From: Onchidella celtica
Taxonomy: Eukaryota; Mollusca; Gastropoda; Systellommatophora; Onchidiidae
Assembly (NCBI GenBank): GCA_963931925.1
Contig: OZ007569.1
Coordinates: forward strand, 44,522,021-44,586,020
DNA length: 64,000 nt
Direction of reading: 5' to 3'
Positions 11,939 through 23,061 of the stretch are shown in pieces (the first letter of the stretch is position 1; each line of letters begins with the position of its first letter). The translations under genes were made by a program, and so were the position numbers. The notes below the pieces were generated by a model. The model was not told where the DNA came from. It did not search any database and saw only the letters and a list, made by a program, of their open reading frames with translations.

Positions 11939-13049
11939 AAGTGCGGGATCTGGAACAGATATCGACGATCTTGGTTCGCCACTCATTCCTCCACTCGGAT
12001 GCTCTCAAAAAGCCCATATTGTTCCGGTTTTTCCCGTCGCCCATCTGTTCAAACTCTCTAAATATGCTATTCTTTGTCTACCTCTGCTTTTTTTTTTTTT
12101 TTTTACCCTCTCTGTTTCCAGTCAGAGCAAGGTGTTTAATACCTTTGTGTGGATTCAGGTGTCCCATGAACTGCAATTGTCTTCTACTAACTGTTTTTAT
12201 TAGTGATCGCTCCATGACTGGAAAACCTTTTTCCCGTTCAAAGATGAATCATCATGAACAGTAATACAGTGTAATAATATTTTACTGATTGACAACATAA
12301 GCAAATCGAGGGTCACATTGTAAACAATCGTAACTCGATCTTCTTGTTTTTTTTAATGAGATATTTGGCGTGCTTATAGCCCTTGACAGCTAGCAGGTTG
12401 CGTTGAAAGTTAGGGACTAAATTCTGAAACTAAGGGTTAAATAATGTTGCCTTAAAAAAGAACAACAGAAAAAAAACATCGTAACATTGGCTCTCTCCTG
12501 AAAAATGAGTAAAAACTGAATTACGATAGTTTACCTTAAAGATCTCAAAATCACCAATCACAATAATCCTTTAAACATTCTTACAACAGAAATCATAATG
12601 AGGTGAACACGAAAGTATCGCCAACAGTATCGAATGAAATCTTTGATTTATGTTCCAAAGAAAGCATTTTGACCATGTTTAGACCGCTCTTCTGTTTCGT
12701 GGGCGCATTAAATCCCCTTGTGCCCCGTCTTAATTAAAACACATAATCTTATCCCAAACTTCTTAAACATGCAAAGGTGACTGATAATGGTAAAAGAAAT
12801 TCAACAGGATATTATTGATTTATACGGAAAATTCATTTGTCGAGGAGTTACAAGGCGTTCTAAATGTAGAGAATCGGGTTATTGGGCAAAATCCTTCAAA
12901 AAGAGCACTCTGGGAAGGACAGGATGAAATAATCATAGAACAAATGGATCTTGTCGGCAAATTTGCAACATCAACATGTTATATTCAGCAAGCCATCCCC
13001 CCCCCCCATTCCTCCCTCCTCCTATCCCTTTGTCCCACCCTGGCAACAA
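11937..13049. other. Intergenic, no gene seen
   Basis: AT-rich, with an 18-base T run near 12090. Short frames at 11941-12264 and 12815-13232 have no recognisable domain. Confidence 0.4.
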
Positions 13050-13085
13050 TTAGGCCCGACGCGCACTTGCCGATTTGATCGGTTA

Positions 13086-13228
13086 GGCCCAGCGCGCACT
13101 ATGTTAAAATTAACCGCCCGTTCGAAGCATTTGCGTGGCGTGCAGCACGGTAAACTCTTTGCCAAGCAAGCAAAAATCTGCGTTTGCACGCCGTGCAGCA
13201 GGCGAAATGGGATAGTGCGCGCGGCCCC
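13086..13228. mobile_element. Harbinger-like MITE (143 bp)
   Basis: The left end GGCCCAGCGCGCACTAT and the right end, read inward as GGGGCCGCGCGCACTAT, form an imperfect inverted repeat. TTA flanks it at 13083-13085 and 13229-13231, as expected for PIF/Harbinger. A similar motif, GGCCCGACGCGCAC at about 13053, suggests a second, decayed end just outside. Confidence 0.6.
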
Positions 13229-13231
13229 TTA

Positions 13232-14905
13232 ACTCGTTGGTTGGTAAAGTCATGACATTGAGTTTCTATGAGAAAAAAAACGATTCCGCGAGATCCCATT
13301 GAAACCCTACCATCAGCGCCCACTATCCGATTTTAATTTGTCGGCCTGTTGGATGGCGACGTCACGATACAGAATTTCGAAGGGTCAATGCGGCCAGAGA
13401 GTTTGTATGTATAGAAAGGTCTCACTGTTGGTCGATTTGCAGTGCGAGACACGGGGATCGCCGCGAAACCACTGTTAGCATGGAGCGGAAAGTAGGTCGC
13501 TGCGGTAAACAATTATACCCGTTTGTGCATTTCTTCGGGGCGTGATAACTTACAAACGGCTCTAAATAGTTTCAATCAGCCCAAAAATATGAACAAACCA
13601 CAGTATTCAGATATATGGACACTATTTTTGGTGAAGGCGGTCTCTTTTAATTCTTGTTTACCCCAGCGACCTAGTTTCACGATGTGGCGTAAGTGAGATC
13701 TTTCTATAAATACATACTCTCTGATGCGGCTAATACTACCCATGCTGGAAAGGCAAGTTCTGTGGCAGTATCTGCAACTGAGGAAGGCGAAAGAGGGCTC
13801 CGGTGGGTTGCCTTCTTTACTTAGATTGTATTACTATTATATTTGCATACATCAATCACTCTAGTACAAAAATAATAACCCAGATAAACAGTGGAAAAGG
13901 TTTTCAGTTCTACCCTTCTGACACTCAAGATTTAGATTGCATGTTCTGCGTGACATTGCAGAAAGGTGGAAGACAACATTAAAACAATAAGGCCTGAGGG
14001 AATGAAGGAAAAATTACTCTACCAGAAAAGAAAATAAAAATAAAAAAGAAACTCATTTCAAAAGTAGCCAAGGTGACTACAGTAAATGGTCACTAAAAAT
14101 GGCTTGGCAGGTATCGATACAACACTGGAATACTCGCTGTTTGGAGAGTTGGTGAATACAATGACAGTGTTCCCCATCTATCGATACTTTTTAATGAAGG
14201 TACCGGTACTTAAATTCCATTACAAAAATAATAATAACAATAATAATAAACAGAAAATCCGTGGGGTCTCAGCAAAGCTTGAAGCGAAGTCAATAAAAAT
14301 GTGCCCCCCCCCCCCCCCCCAAAAAAGTGTATGTTGCAAAACTTCGCATAAGAAATACAAAAATGATACAATAAAACGTAAAGGAAAAGGAAAGACAAAT
14401 CAAGCTTTCGATCGAAGTACCTTCATCAGACAAAGAACTGTACTTGTATGAAAAGAAAAGTAAACAAATAAAGACATCGTAAAAATTCTCAACCAAAATA
14501 TTACAACAAATAGTAGCAACAACAAGGACGACGGAAGCAGCGCCAGACTGATAGTTTCAAAAATCAGTAAAAGTTGAATTTATCTTATTGTATTATTTAT
14601 TGCAGCCTGGATCATGAGGATTTTTAGGTATCGAAACGTGCATTGATACCTGGCATAAGTATGGCGTTGCTGCCTTATCCTATATCTCAGGTAACGCCGA
14701 GCAGTAGATTAAATCCGGATACTCATCGTCATTGTTTATTTTACTGTCTTTTGGGTTTTACATCCTTTCTGCAATACAGTTAGTAACTGACCCGTTGTAT
14801 GAACGGACACAGATAAAAGGTAAGGTGATAGAAGTGGTCTGTTAGGCCTAGAGCCAATAGTGCATATCTTTACGCCTGTGCACACCACTGCATGCCGACA
14901 CAGCG
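13232..14905. other. Intergenic, with an AAT repeat and a C-run
   Basis: No supported gene. An AAT-rich tract at about 14226-14248 and an 18-base C run at about 14303-14320 were noted. A short match to the TGCTGGA-AGGCA block of about 8046 (a common repeat fragment) occurs near 13742. Confidence 0.4.
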
Positions 14906-14907
14906 TG

Positions 14908-16430
14908 GATAATAATAATAATAATAATATATTGCATTTATATAGCGCCCAACCCCGTCGATGACAAGCTCTGGGCGCTTTAACAAACTCTTACACACAC
15001 ACACACACACGCATACACAAAAGAAATTCAAAAATATTTACTATTGTTGCTGCCGAAAAACACCTAGCCTAGTTTGTCTGAAAGAAATGGGTCTTCAGAT
15101 GGCGTTTGAAAGAACCAATGTCATTAATTTCCCTGGTTGTCTTTGGAAGAGTGTTCCAGATGGTAGGGCCTAGAAATGAAAAGGACTTTTCTCCTACAGT
15201 GGACAGATTCATTTTAGGTACTTTCAATTTTGTAGTGTCAGATGATGATCTTAGTTGACGAGATGGAACATAGTAATCAGTTAAATCAACTAGGTACGAT
15301 GGAGCAGTATTATTGACACATTTGTGACAAATGGATGACAATTTGTACATTATTCTTTTCTCGACTGGCAGCCAGTGCAAACTCTGCAGAAGTGGCAGTG
15401 CTGAATCTCTTTTCTTTTTCTTCAAAACAAGTCTCGCTGCATTGTTTTGAGCAATTTGGAGTTTTCTAATATTTTTTTGTGAAATTCCAGCCAAAAGGGA
15501 GTTGCAATAGTCAAGCTTTGAAAGTACAAAAGAATTTACTAAAACAGCCGCAGTTTCAGTTGAAATAAGATGTCTGATTTTACCAATTTTCCAGATTTCC
15601 ATGTATAGAATACGAATGAGGTGACTAACCTGAGATGACATAGAAAGATTTGAATCAATGTAAACCCCTAGGTTTTTTACTTTTTTTGAAATTTCTATTG
15701 AATTAGTGCCAATTATCATCTCAGTTCTGTCCACTTCTTGCAGAACCCGCTCACGGCCTAATAAAATAACCTCAGTTTTATCCTCATTTAGTGCCAGTTT
15801 ATTTTGGTTCATCCAGCTTTTAATTTCTGTTATACAGTTTCCAGCCTGCTGCAGAAGGCTGTCAACATCGCATGGCAAGGCAGAACTGTAGAGCTGGGTA
15901 TCATCAGCATAGAAATGATATTGTAAATTAAATTTCTTTATTTCATGTACAAGTGGAATAGTATAGATAGTAAACAAAATAGGACCAAGCACTGAACCTT
16001 GTGGTACGCCATACTGAAGCGCATAAGAAAAAGATCTTATTTTGTTGGTTACAACAAATTGGTGGCGATTTGACAGGTAAGATTCGACCCATTTAAGGGC
16101 GACCCCTCTGATTCCAAACGATGTTTCTAGCCTTCTGAGCAGGATTTCGTGATCGATGGTGTCGAACGCTGCTGATAGATCCAACAAATTTAGCAGAGTA
16201 ATATTTCCAGAATCTGCCTTTACTAATATGTCATTCATGATTCTTAATAGTGCAGTTTCAGTACTGTGGTTACTTCTGTAAGCAGATTGAAATGGTTCCA
16301 ACAGGTCATTATTTCTCAAATGACACATTAGTTGTTGTAATATCACCTTTTCAAGGATTTTTGAAAGAAAAGGAAGGTTTGAGACGGGTCTATAATTTTT
16401 CAACATGTTTTGATCAAGATTCGATTGTTA
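14908..16430 (-). mobile_element. 5'-truncated CR1/L2-like non-LTR retrotransposon
   Basis: The element reads on the minus strand. Its 3' end at 14908-14990 has the typical tail of a GCGC-stem (GGGCGCTATATAAATGC) followed by a short ATT repeat, as in CR1/L2-group elements. The coding part opens abruptly at about 16425, directly beside the terminus of another inverted-repeat element, so most of the 5' half (including any endonuclease) is missing. Truncation at the 5' end is the usual outcome of target-primed reverse transcription. Confidence 0.85.
15069..16406 (-). CDS. Reverse transcriptase, C-terminal part of a CR1/L2-like ORF2 (partial at 5')
   Basis: An uninterrupted 445-codon frame with the ordered motifs of a non-LTR reverse transcriptase: NYRPVSNLPF (4-13), LLDLSAAFDTIDHEIL holding the motif A aspartate (about 76), GVPQGSVLGP (133-142) and the catalytic FYADD box (165-169). 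The connection region ends near WLPVEKRI, and the C-terminal domain runs to a stop before the 3' tail. The coding sequence extends a few codons upstream of the first ATG to about 16425, so the listed start is not the original one. The endonuclease and early RT parts are absent, so this copy cannot move on its own. The lack of frameshifts implies a recent insertion. Confidence 0.9.
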   Translation of the reverse strand: MLKNYRPVSNLPFLSKILEKVILQQLMCHLRNNDLLEPFQSAYRSNHSTETALLRIMNDILVKADSGNITLLNLLDLSAAFDTIDHEILLRRLETSFGIRGVALKWVESYLSNRHQFVVTNKIRSFSYALQYGVPQGSVLGPILFTIYTIPLVHEIKKFNLQYHFYADDTQLYSSALPCDVDSLLQQAGNCITEIKSWMNQNKLALNEDKTEVILLGRERVLQEVDRTEMIIGTNSIEISKKVKNLGVYIDSNLSMSSQVSHLIRILYMEIWKIGKIRHLISTETAAVLVNSFVLSKLDYCNSLLAGISQKNIRKLQIAQNNAARLVLKKKKRDSALPLLQSLHWLPVEKRIMYKLSSICHKCVNNTAPSYLVDLTDYYVPSRQLRSSSDTTKLKVPKMNLSTVGEKSFSFLGPTIWNTLPKTTREINDIGSFKRHLKTHFFQTN

Positions 16431-16434
16431 CTTT

Positions 16435-16751
16435 GCGTTCACACTAGAGGTCCGCTTCTGTTAACCTCCGTGCCATTCACGAACAGAAGACGTAAATCAT
16501 TACATCTCACCTATTAGTGTTCTCACCTAACACTCGTATTCGATTGTTTCCGAACGTTAACATTCGTACATAAAATCTTTTTTTACCGCAGCCCTAAAAT
16601 TTGTCCCGCCAACTCCCGTGTGTTGGTGTGATGCGACAATTCTTATGTTTGCAGAAGGTAATCACACGAACGGACGCGAGTGTGAACACATAGTCTTTCC
16701 TTAACATACGTTCAGAAACGAACGCACGAAAGTGGATCTCTGGTGTGAACG
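16435..16751. mobile_element. Inverted-repeat element (MITE), about 317 bp
   Basis: The left end GCGTTCACACTAGAGGTCC pairs with the right end read inward, CGTTCACACCAGAGATCC. Interior copies of TGTGAAC and CGTTCG resemble subterminal repeats. I could not find a clean target duplication, so the superfamily is open. The truncated retrotransposon abuts its left end. Confidence 0.6.
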
Positions 16752-16759
16752 TGTGGTAA

Positions 16760-18165
16760 GATGTAAGCCTTTCCCAATTCAAATGATGATGTCATTGGTT
16801 TATGCATTCTTGAACAGAAAGATCAGAGACAAAATAAACGACACAAAGCCAAGTAAAAACAAAGAAAAAAGTACATTGCTTGATACAGATAAGGTTACAG
16901 GTTAGGTCTAGGCTTAGATTCCTGTCAACTTAGTAGCAGGTGCGTGTCTTAAATACAACACCAGAAATTAGCTTCGACCTCGCCCACAGCGGGAGCATTC
17001 GAACCTACACTCTTTCGCACCAGAATCATGAAGTTTAACTTACCGCGTCACTGAAAAGGCAGGGAATGGTCTAGTTTCTGTGTAACTCCAGACTTGAGAA
17101 CAGAGATAAATGGTGTATCCTATATAATTATACAACATATGTTCGATCATAGTAGTTGATCATTTTTAAAAGCAGTGTCACGGCTAAAGTAAATACAACC
17201 TTTGATCCATTGATTTTGGGTCAGCTTTCCTGGGCTTACTGCTTAGCGATTACAGTACCATGTCAGTTTTATGTCTGTTATAGCGTTTTGTTACCAAAGT
17301 AATATGAGGGTGGCTGTAAGAAAAAGGTATTATGTCAAAACGAGGCTATGAGAAATTCTGGTTCAAAGTTTGACAGCATGTTGTAAACACACCATGGCGA
17401 TCATTGTTTTTGTTTTCAAATTCTCCTCTGACGGATTCAAACGTAACTTGCAGTAAAACAGACACTTTTTAAAAAATGGCCAAATTTTCAGAAAAATATT
17501 TCACTGTGTAAACATTCAAATTATTTCTGGTTTGTCCCAAAATGAAAATCTTCTCTGCAATAGGAAGAAAGGCGTGTAAAAATTCCAGCTGATCGACAGT
17601 GACGCAGCCAAGTCGCGTCGCTTAATCATTCATATCTGCATGGGTCAATTTTTTGTTTACACTGGATCTTGGTTGGATGCGGTCGGCTAGGTAACGGACT
17701 ATGATTTTGTCCTGCATATTTAGCGTCAATTAAGTTAAAGACATGTGAACGTGTTTTAGGCATTTCGATTTTTCCTGGTGCAGCGTGTACTGTCACCTTG
17801 AAATCTTTATGAGACTATGCTTGCAGGAGAGATAAGATGCAATTTTATTGAGCTTCGACTAAGTGTTGTGTCGAGGATGGAATCGTTCTCTTTTGCTTGT
17901 GAGAAACATTTCTGGTCCATAGCTTCTCCCTCATTATCAATGGTTTTTTAAAGTAAGAATTCATACAGCAGATATGAAATAGATCTAATTCTAACACATT
18001 TGACCTGGCATTCTTTCCGAGTTTCTTCGGACGATCAGTGATCGCAGTCATCATGGGAAGAGTTTGCTGTAGGTCTACAGAAGGCCAAATTGGAACACGC
18101 CACTTACGAATTGGCCTAAAAATAATCGGGAATATTATTACACCCGCTACTGTTTTCATTATGCT
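16760..18165. other. Intergenic, no gene seen
   Basis: The 127-codon frame at 17845-18228 (minus) lacks any recognisable domain and runs into a repeat. Nothing else is supported. Confidence 0.4.
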
Positions 18166-18167
18166 AT

Positions 18168-18720
18168 AGTAATGCCAGATTGCAGACTGGTGCATTTCTT
18201 GATGAAAAAACACACTTTTGTGCATCACATTTAGTTGCCTCTGAAATTAATTTAATAGATTTAGATCTAGTAGAAATGTTTCTTTTTTACTTGATATTAC
18301 TGATTTTAATCATTGATTTACAGATGCAAAGTCAATTTACTTTTTGTCCATATAAAATCTGTGCATCTGTTGGAAAAATTGAATACCAGCCATAAGATCA
18401 GACAGCCAGGTCATGATGTAATGGAGCTTGTTACTTAACATGTCAAGACTTTGCTAGGACAGTGCACCATCACCACTATCAATCTCAAATCATTTTGACA
18501 CCTTTACCTTTCTACCTCACTAACCAATTTTAAAAAAAAAAAAAAACTAAAAAAGGCTGAAAAGGCAGATCTGTAAAGAATGTCCAGTGGGAAAACAATA
18601 ACAAAACTTAGAGTTACTGACTGTGCTCATGTCAGACAGTGACAATACAAGTCGAGTTTTGTATTATAATGCCACAGTGGTGCATCCTCACTAGACAGAG
18701 CTAAATTGGCATAGATGAAT
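18168..18720 (+). repeat. Inverted homologue of the 3' flank of receptor pseudogene 3
   Basis: Two blocks match in reverse complement: 18168-18275 with 34118-34225 (GACTGGTGCAT, then TGTGATGCAC/ATCACATTTA-type sequence) and 18387-18720 with 33295-33660 (CCAGGTCATGAT, GACACCTTTACCTTTC, GTGGTGCATCCTCACTAGAC). The spacer between them differs by about 380 bp. No receptor remnant was recognised beside this copy. Confidence 0.75.
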
Positions 18721-19169
18721 GAAACTATGCAGCCTCACACAAAGATCACTCAGAATGCGTCAGCTGTGCTTGGCATGACTAAGTGGGTATTGTACAAGCA
18801 ACTAATAATAGTAAAACCATGTAGATTTCTGTGTACGCACAAATAGACTGGTGTATGTATAAACCCTTAGTATTCAGCCCAGATAATGTTTAATTTATTT
18901 GTTGCCTCACCAAGGGCGTGTCTGCTACAGAAAATTAATGCTCTGTAATTTGATTACGATTGTGTTGTTTCTAAAATATTGTCACTTGCCATACAAACAG
19001 CATCTCTGGTTCTTTCATCATTTTACAAGATTTTACTACAATGAACAATTGGATGACAGGAACTTTAGGAGGAACACACTTCATCCACAAGTATCAAAAT
19101 CTTTAATATTATAACCTCAAAAATGATCTTCAGATAGAGAACGCAAAATGAGTGATTGGATGTGTGTTT
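18721..19169. other. Intergenic, no gene seen
   Basis: AT-rich, nothing recognised. Confidence 0.4.
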
Positions 19170-19749
19170 TTCACTGAGGAAAAAGGGGGAGAAAATAAGC
19201 AATTAAAGCTGCATCCAGATAAGTGCCGCGTTGTGATTGTACCAGGATGATATTCTACTCTTTAGGCAGCGTTTTAACAACAATCAAATCGTGTGTTTTG
19301 AGAGGAAAACAGCATTTCCCAATGCAGATTGTTGCCTTTTGTTCTTTTCAAATGAATACTTGGATTCTCAGCTTTCTGTATATGCTGTTAATTGCAATAA
19401 TTAAGGACAGTGAAGGGAACGAAATTACGTCTGGTAAAGCTCATGAATTGCCTGTCATTATTGCGTCCAAGCAGCGAATTGATACGAAAATAAACAGCAG
19501 TTAAAGCCATCCAGATTTTTTAAAATATGTACCTGACCACTGGAAAGCCAATTAATTCAGTGGCAATTTTCATAGGAAGAGCGAAACCCGATTTTCAGTT
19601 TCTAAGTATATGAATCAGGGTTTACAAATGAATAGAAAATGATCATGTACTGGCAAATATACTGAATTACAGCTCTTCTGTGTAATCAAACAGTTGTTAC
19701 CATGACTGTATTGCCCTGTGTCCTATTATTATTATAGAGGACAGTCGCC

Positions 19750-19815
19750 TAAAGATGTGTTGCTGCAAATAATTAAATGTGGGTGCATATATATAAACAT
19801 GTCTGTCGTGGTCAA
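19750..19815 (+). promoter_or_regulatory. Conserved upstream block of subfamily B receptors
   Basis: TAAATGTGGGTGCATATA and a following ACATGT motif occur about 300 bp before the start codon. They recur in the same place in U2 (about 50485-50545) and U3 (about 58985-59035). This is candidate promoter sequence, with the caveat that the whole segment was duplicated. Confidence 0.3.
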
Positions 19816-20090
19816 TCTAGGGACAGAAATTTCCTTTTGGTGCCCATGTCCGTCGAATTTTTCATTTCACAAATAGTTTACAGAACAGGTGAAGAAAAAA
19901 AAGTCAAATTCTACTTTCAGGAATTTTATTACACTGCTTTTCTACATCGCAAAATCTTTAAAAAAAAATTCCTGAAATTTTAATTTTCATTTACAAAATA
20001 TATGATTACATCAAATTTTACTCCATTGTGATGATTTGAGAAGTATTCGATTATTAAATAGAGATAAGAAAAGAAAAGGCTTTAGCACAG

Positions 20091-21104
20091 ATGGATGTCT
20101 ACACGTTCATTAATATTCCTGTCTCTTTTGTGGGAATATTCCTGAATGTTTCCAACATTGTTGTGTTTCTCCGACAAGATTACAGAACAAACAATGTCAC
20201 ACTGACTTTACTGTCTTTGTCTATCTCTGATTTGATGGTGTTAGTCTGGGCTATTGTATATTATTTATTTAGCATCTTCCACGTGCTATTACCGGCAAGC
20301 ACCATAGATTATAAGGCATTTCAGTTTTATATCTTGGCGCTGATGGCCACACTCTTTTATTCTGTCTCCATTCTGACAACGGTGTTTGTATCTCTGGAAA
20401 GATGTCTGTGTGTCATCATGCCTCTTCGTGTACATTTTTTCTTCTCTGTGCGCCGAACTGCCAACGTTTTGATAGTTCTTTGGATTGTGTGCATATTAGA
20501 TTTATCACCGGCATTGGCTACCTTAAAACTGGCAGCATATTTTGACGAGAATTTCAATGTTACAAAAGTGACTGTCGACCAACATCAGTGGTCCGGGCAA
20601 GAAGGTGAGATTCATAGAACTATCTACTCCATTGTGGCTGTAGTTACTGGAGCCATAATATTTGCCAACACAGTTGTGATGATTATAGGACTTCGGAAAT
20701 CCATACACTTTCAAAAATTTACAAGAATGAATGTTCAACCGTCCGAAAGAATCGAAGACCCTCCGAACTTGACGAATGTTGGGAAATCAGATAAAAACAA
20801 GAGGAAAAAAGTAAAAGCGGTGAATTCGAACATGTCGAGAAAATATGTCAGGCCAATTATAGTTGTATGTTCAATATCTTGTGTCTACACTGTGTGTAAT
20901 ACCCCAACAGTGGTCATGACAGTGGTGCCTCGAATAGTACCTGAATTTTACTATGCAGGCAGTCACCAAGATCTATACGAAATGGTGTTGAATATTTCTT
21001 TTTTACTGCACATTGTGAATTCCTCCGCCAATTTCTTTATCTACTTTATCTTCACTAGAAGTTACAGGGACACCTTCTTTAACGTTTTTTGTAAAATTTT
21101 CTGA
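20091..21104 (+). CDS. Receptor 2: rhodopsin-class GPCR, chemosensory-receptor-like (intact, single exon)
   Basis: A 337-residue seven-helix receptor, predicted in the plasma membrane and founder of subfamily B here. It begins MDVYTFINI and shares with receptor 1 the segment RTNNVTLTLLSLSISDL (helix 2, D47), the ERC box at the end of helix 3 (103-105), an N-glycosylation sequon in loop 2 (NVTK) and CNTP in helix 6. The helix 7 motif is NSSANFFIY, followed by a short tail ending FCKIF. Subfamily B is marked by VTVDQHQW in loop 2 and by MSRKYVRPIIVVCSISCVY at helix 6. The third inner loop is lysine-rich. No cysteine pair is available for the usual loop 2-helix 3 bridge. The single exon and ATG position match all paralogues. 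A role in chemoreception is inferred from family resemblance, and the ligand is unknown. Confidence 0.9.
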   Translation: MDVYTFINIPVSFVGIFLNVSNIVVFLRQDYRTNNVTLTLLSLSISDLMVLVWAIVYYLFSIFHVLLPASTIDYKAFQFYILALMATLFYSVSILTTVFVSLERCLCVIMPLRVHFFFSVRRTANVLIVLWIVCILDLSPALATLKLAAYFDENFNVTKVTVDQHQWSGQEGEIHRTIYSIVAVVTGAIIFANTVVMIIGLRKSIHFQKFTRMNVQPSERIEDPPNLTNVGKSDKNKRKKVKAVNSNMSRKYVRPIIVVCSISCVYTVCNTPTVVMTVVPRIVPEFYYAGSHQDLYEMVLNISFLLHIVNSSANFFIYFIFTRSYRDTFFNVFCKIF

Positions 21105-21597
21105 TTTTGCTTGTCACCAGTAAGAAATACTGCGACAGTTTTATAAAGACACCCGGAGTACCGCAATGTTTATCTTTCCCCTTTGTTTTCTTTATCAGAA
21201 CAGTTAAATAATTTTGTAAAAGCACATTTTTGCGCATTTGCCGTGCCTGCGATGCTGTGTTTTTCCCTATGATATAGAAGGCTCAGCTTTATTATACGTT
21301 AAGCCTCCAATGTCACAATCAATAATGGCGAGAAGTGAGATCGAGTGCCGTCCTCTATACGGAGGTGTTGACAGATATTTACCGAGAGCACCTTTCATCG
21401 GAGAGTGGTGTTTATATCTTGGGTCTAAGTGAGAGATCTGTCTAGTGCCAGCTATGGACAGTTAAGTACAAATAGTGACATGATAAATACATATCCAACT
21501 CAGAGTGAACTGTGACTCGCAATCATTGGTGGTTCTTTTTTTTTTTTCAGTCTTGCAACTTGAAATGCTCACGTCTAATTGATTTTGTATTTTTATA

Positions 21598-21676
21598 CAG
21601 GGTGGGCCAAAAGTAGGGTTACAGTTTTAGATGTAAATTGTAGTGTTAACTGTAACCCTACTTTTGGCCCAGCCTG
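21598..21676. mobile_element. 79-bp palindromic mini-element (mariner-like termini)
   Basis: Nearly the whole element is an inverted repeat: CAGGGTGGGCCAAAAGTAGG at the left and its complement at the right, around a ~20-bp loop. The equivalent positions in U2 (about 52212) and U3 (about 60817) read straight through TTTTTATA-TGGAGC, so they are empty sites. The flanks show a TA-rich duplication (TATA). The size and GGGTGGnCCAAAAGT terminus suggest a mariner-derived MITE. Confidence 0.8.
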
Positions 21677-22991
21677 TATATTGGAGCACCCAGCACCACT
21701 TGAGCAGTGAGCATGAACAGAATAGCTAAAAAAAAAAAACAATACAATTTAAATGGTGCGGAATCACCATTTTGTTTTTAAACACCGTGGACTATCGACT
21801 GTCGACCCATGTTCTATACATTTATTATATTCATAGGTAAAACCCATTTTCTGGTTCCTGGTACCTGCAGGATGTAGTTGTCAGCGCATGAACAATGTTC
21901 ACCTGAGAGCAAAGTTTCAAAAAGTAGTTAGATCTATCTATATACATAATCCCATGGATTTTGTGAAGCAAAGAACGCGAATTGTATTCATTTTGTTTTA
22001 CCTGAAAACTTCACTCAGAGTAGAGTTAAATGTTTCCTGTTGAAGGGCGGAGTACTCCATGATGAAGAGTAAAGTACATTATATTGTGTATGAGGAAATA
22101 GTTGTTTTCTTGAGGTGGCCCCAATGTCCATACACCTAATGAGGGTCACGGCAACCAATGGATATTATCATGTCCTTAACTATTTTGATTTCTTTAAATA
22201 GATTTATTGATCGTTGCGGAATTCCTTATCCTGTGTGTTTGTTATATGTAATTCACTGACAATGTTGGCTGTATGTAGCCAGCGAATATCACCTAGCTTT
22301 AACTGTATCTGTACTTTTAATGAACTCCACTCTATACATATTTTACTTCGTTATAAGTGGTAGATGTGGTCATGTCTACATATATCTTTACTTGTATATC
22401 CTTATCATAAGATAGCTCCATTGTAAAACATTGTTCATAAACTTTACAAAACCTGTTTTAATGTATCAACAAACTATAAATGAAGCACAATGATGAGTTT
22501 GGTGAGAAGTAAAATCTGTGTAATATTTGTAGTAAAACTTTTTTGGCAAGTATATGTCCAGTTGTTTTTTCTGGTGCAAATTCGTGTCTTTTAAAGTCTC
22601 TTAACTACTTTTGTGTGTTAGATCTTGACTTTTGCATCGGTCACGCCTTTGTAAACTTATAACTTTCATCACCCTGTTGTTTTATTTGGTTTCTGTATGT
22701 GTGTATCACTGTTCTTAGATATTTACAACATACAACTTTTTATCTTCTTTTGTCTTGTTGATCCCAGCCGCTCTCAAGTTGGTGCACAGCAATAAGTCAC
22801 GCATTGCTTTGAAGAGAAGATGACATTACGAAGAAGTGGCAAGAAAGTGTCCAGAATTAAGCAGAAAAAAGAGCATGCAAACTTTTATTAAATCTAAAAT
22901 GATTGTCATAGTTCTGTCACTGTGTATGGTTCTTGCTGAGGTCAGATAAATATTTTTTTTCCACCCGATGAGGTATTCGGGATAAAATGTG

Positions 22992-22996
22992 CTCTC

Positions 22997-23061
<65 letters not shown>

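Noticed and set aside
17845..18228. 127-codon minus-strand frame
   Set aside because: It overlaps the inverted repeat block at 18168 and has no domain. The homologous region near 34.2 kb does not keep the frame.
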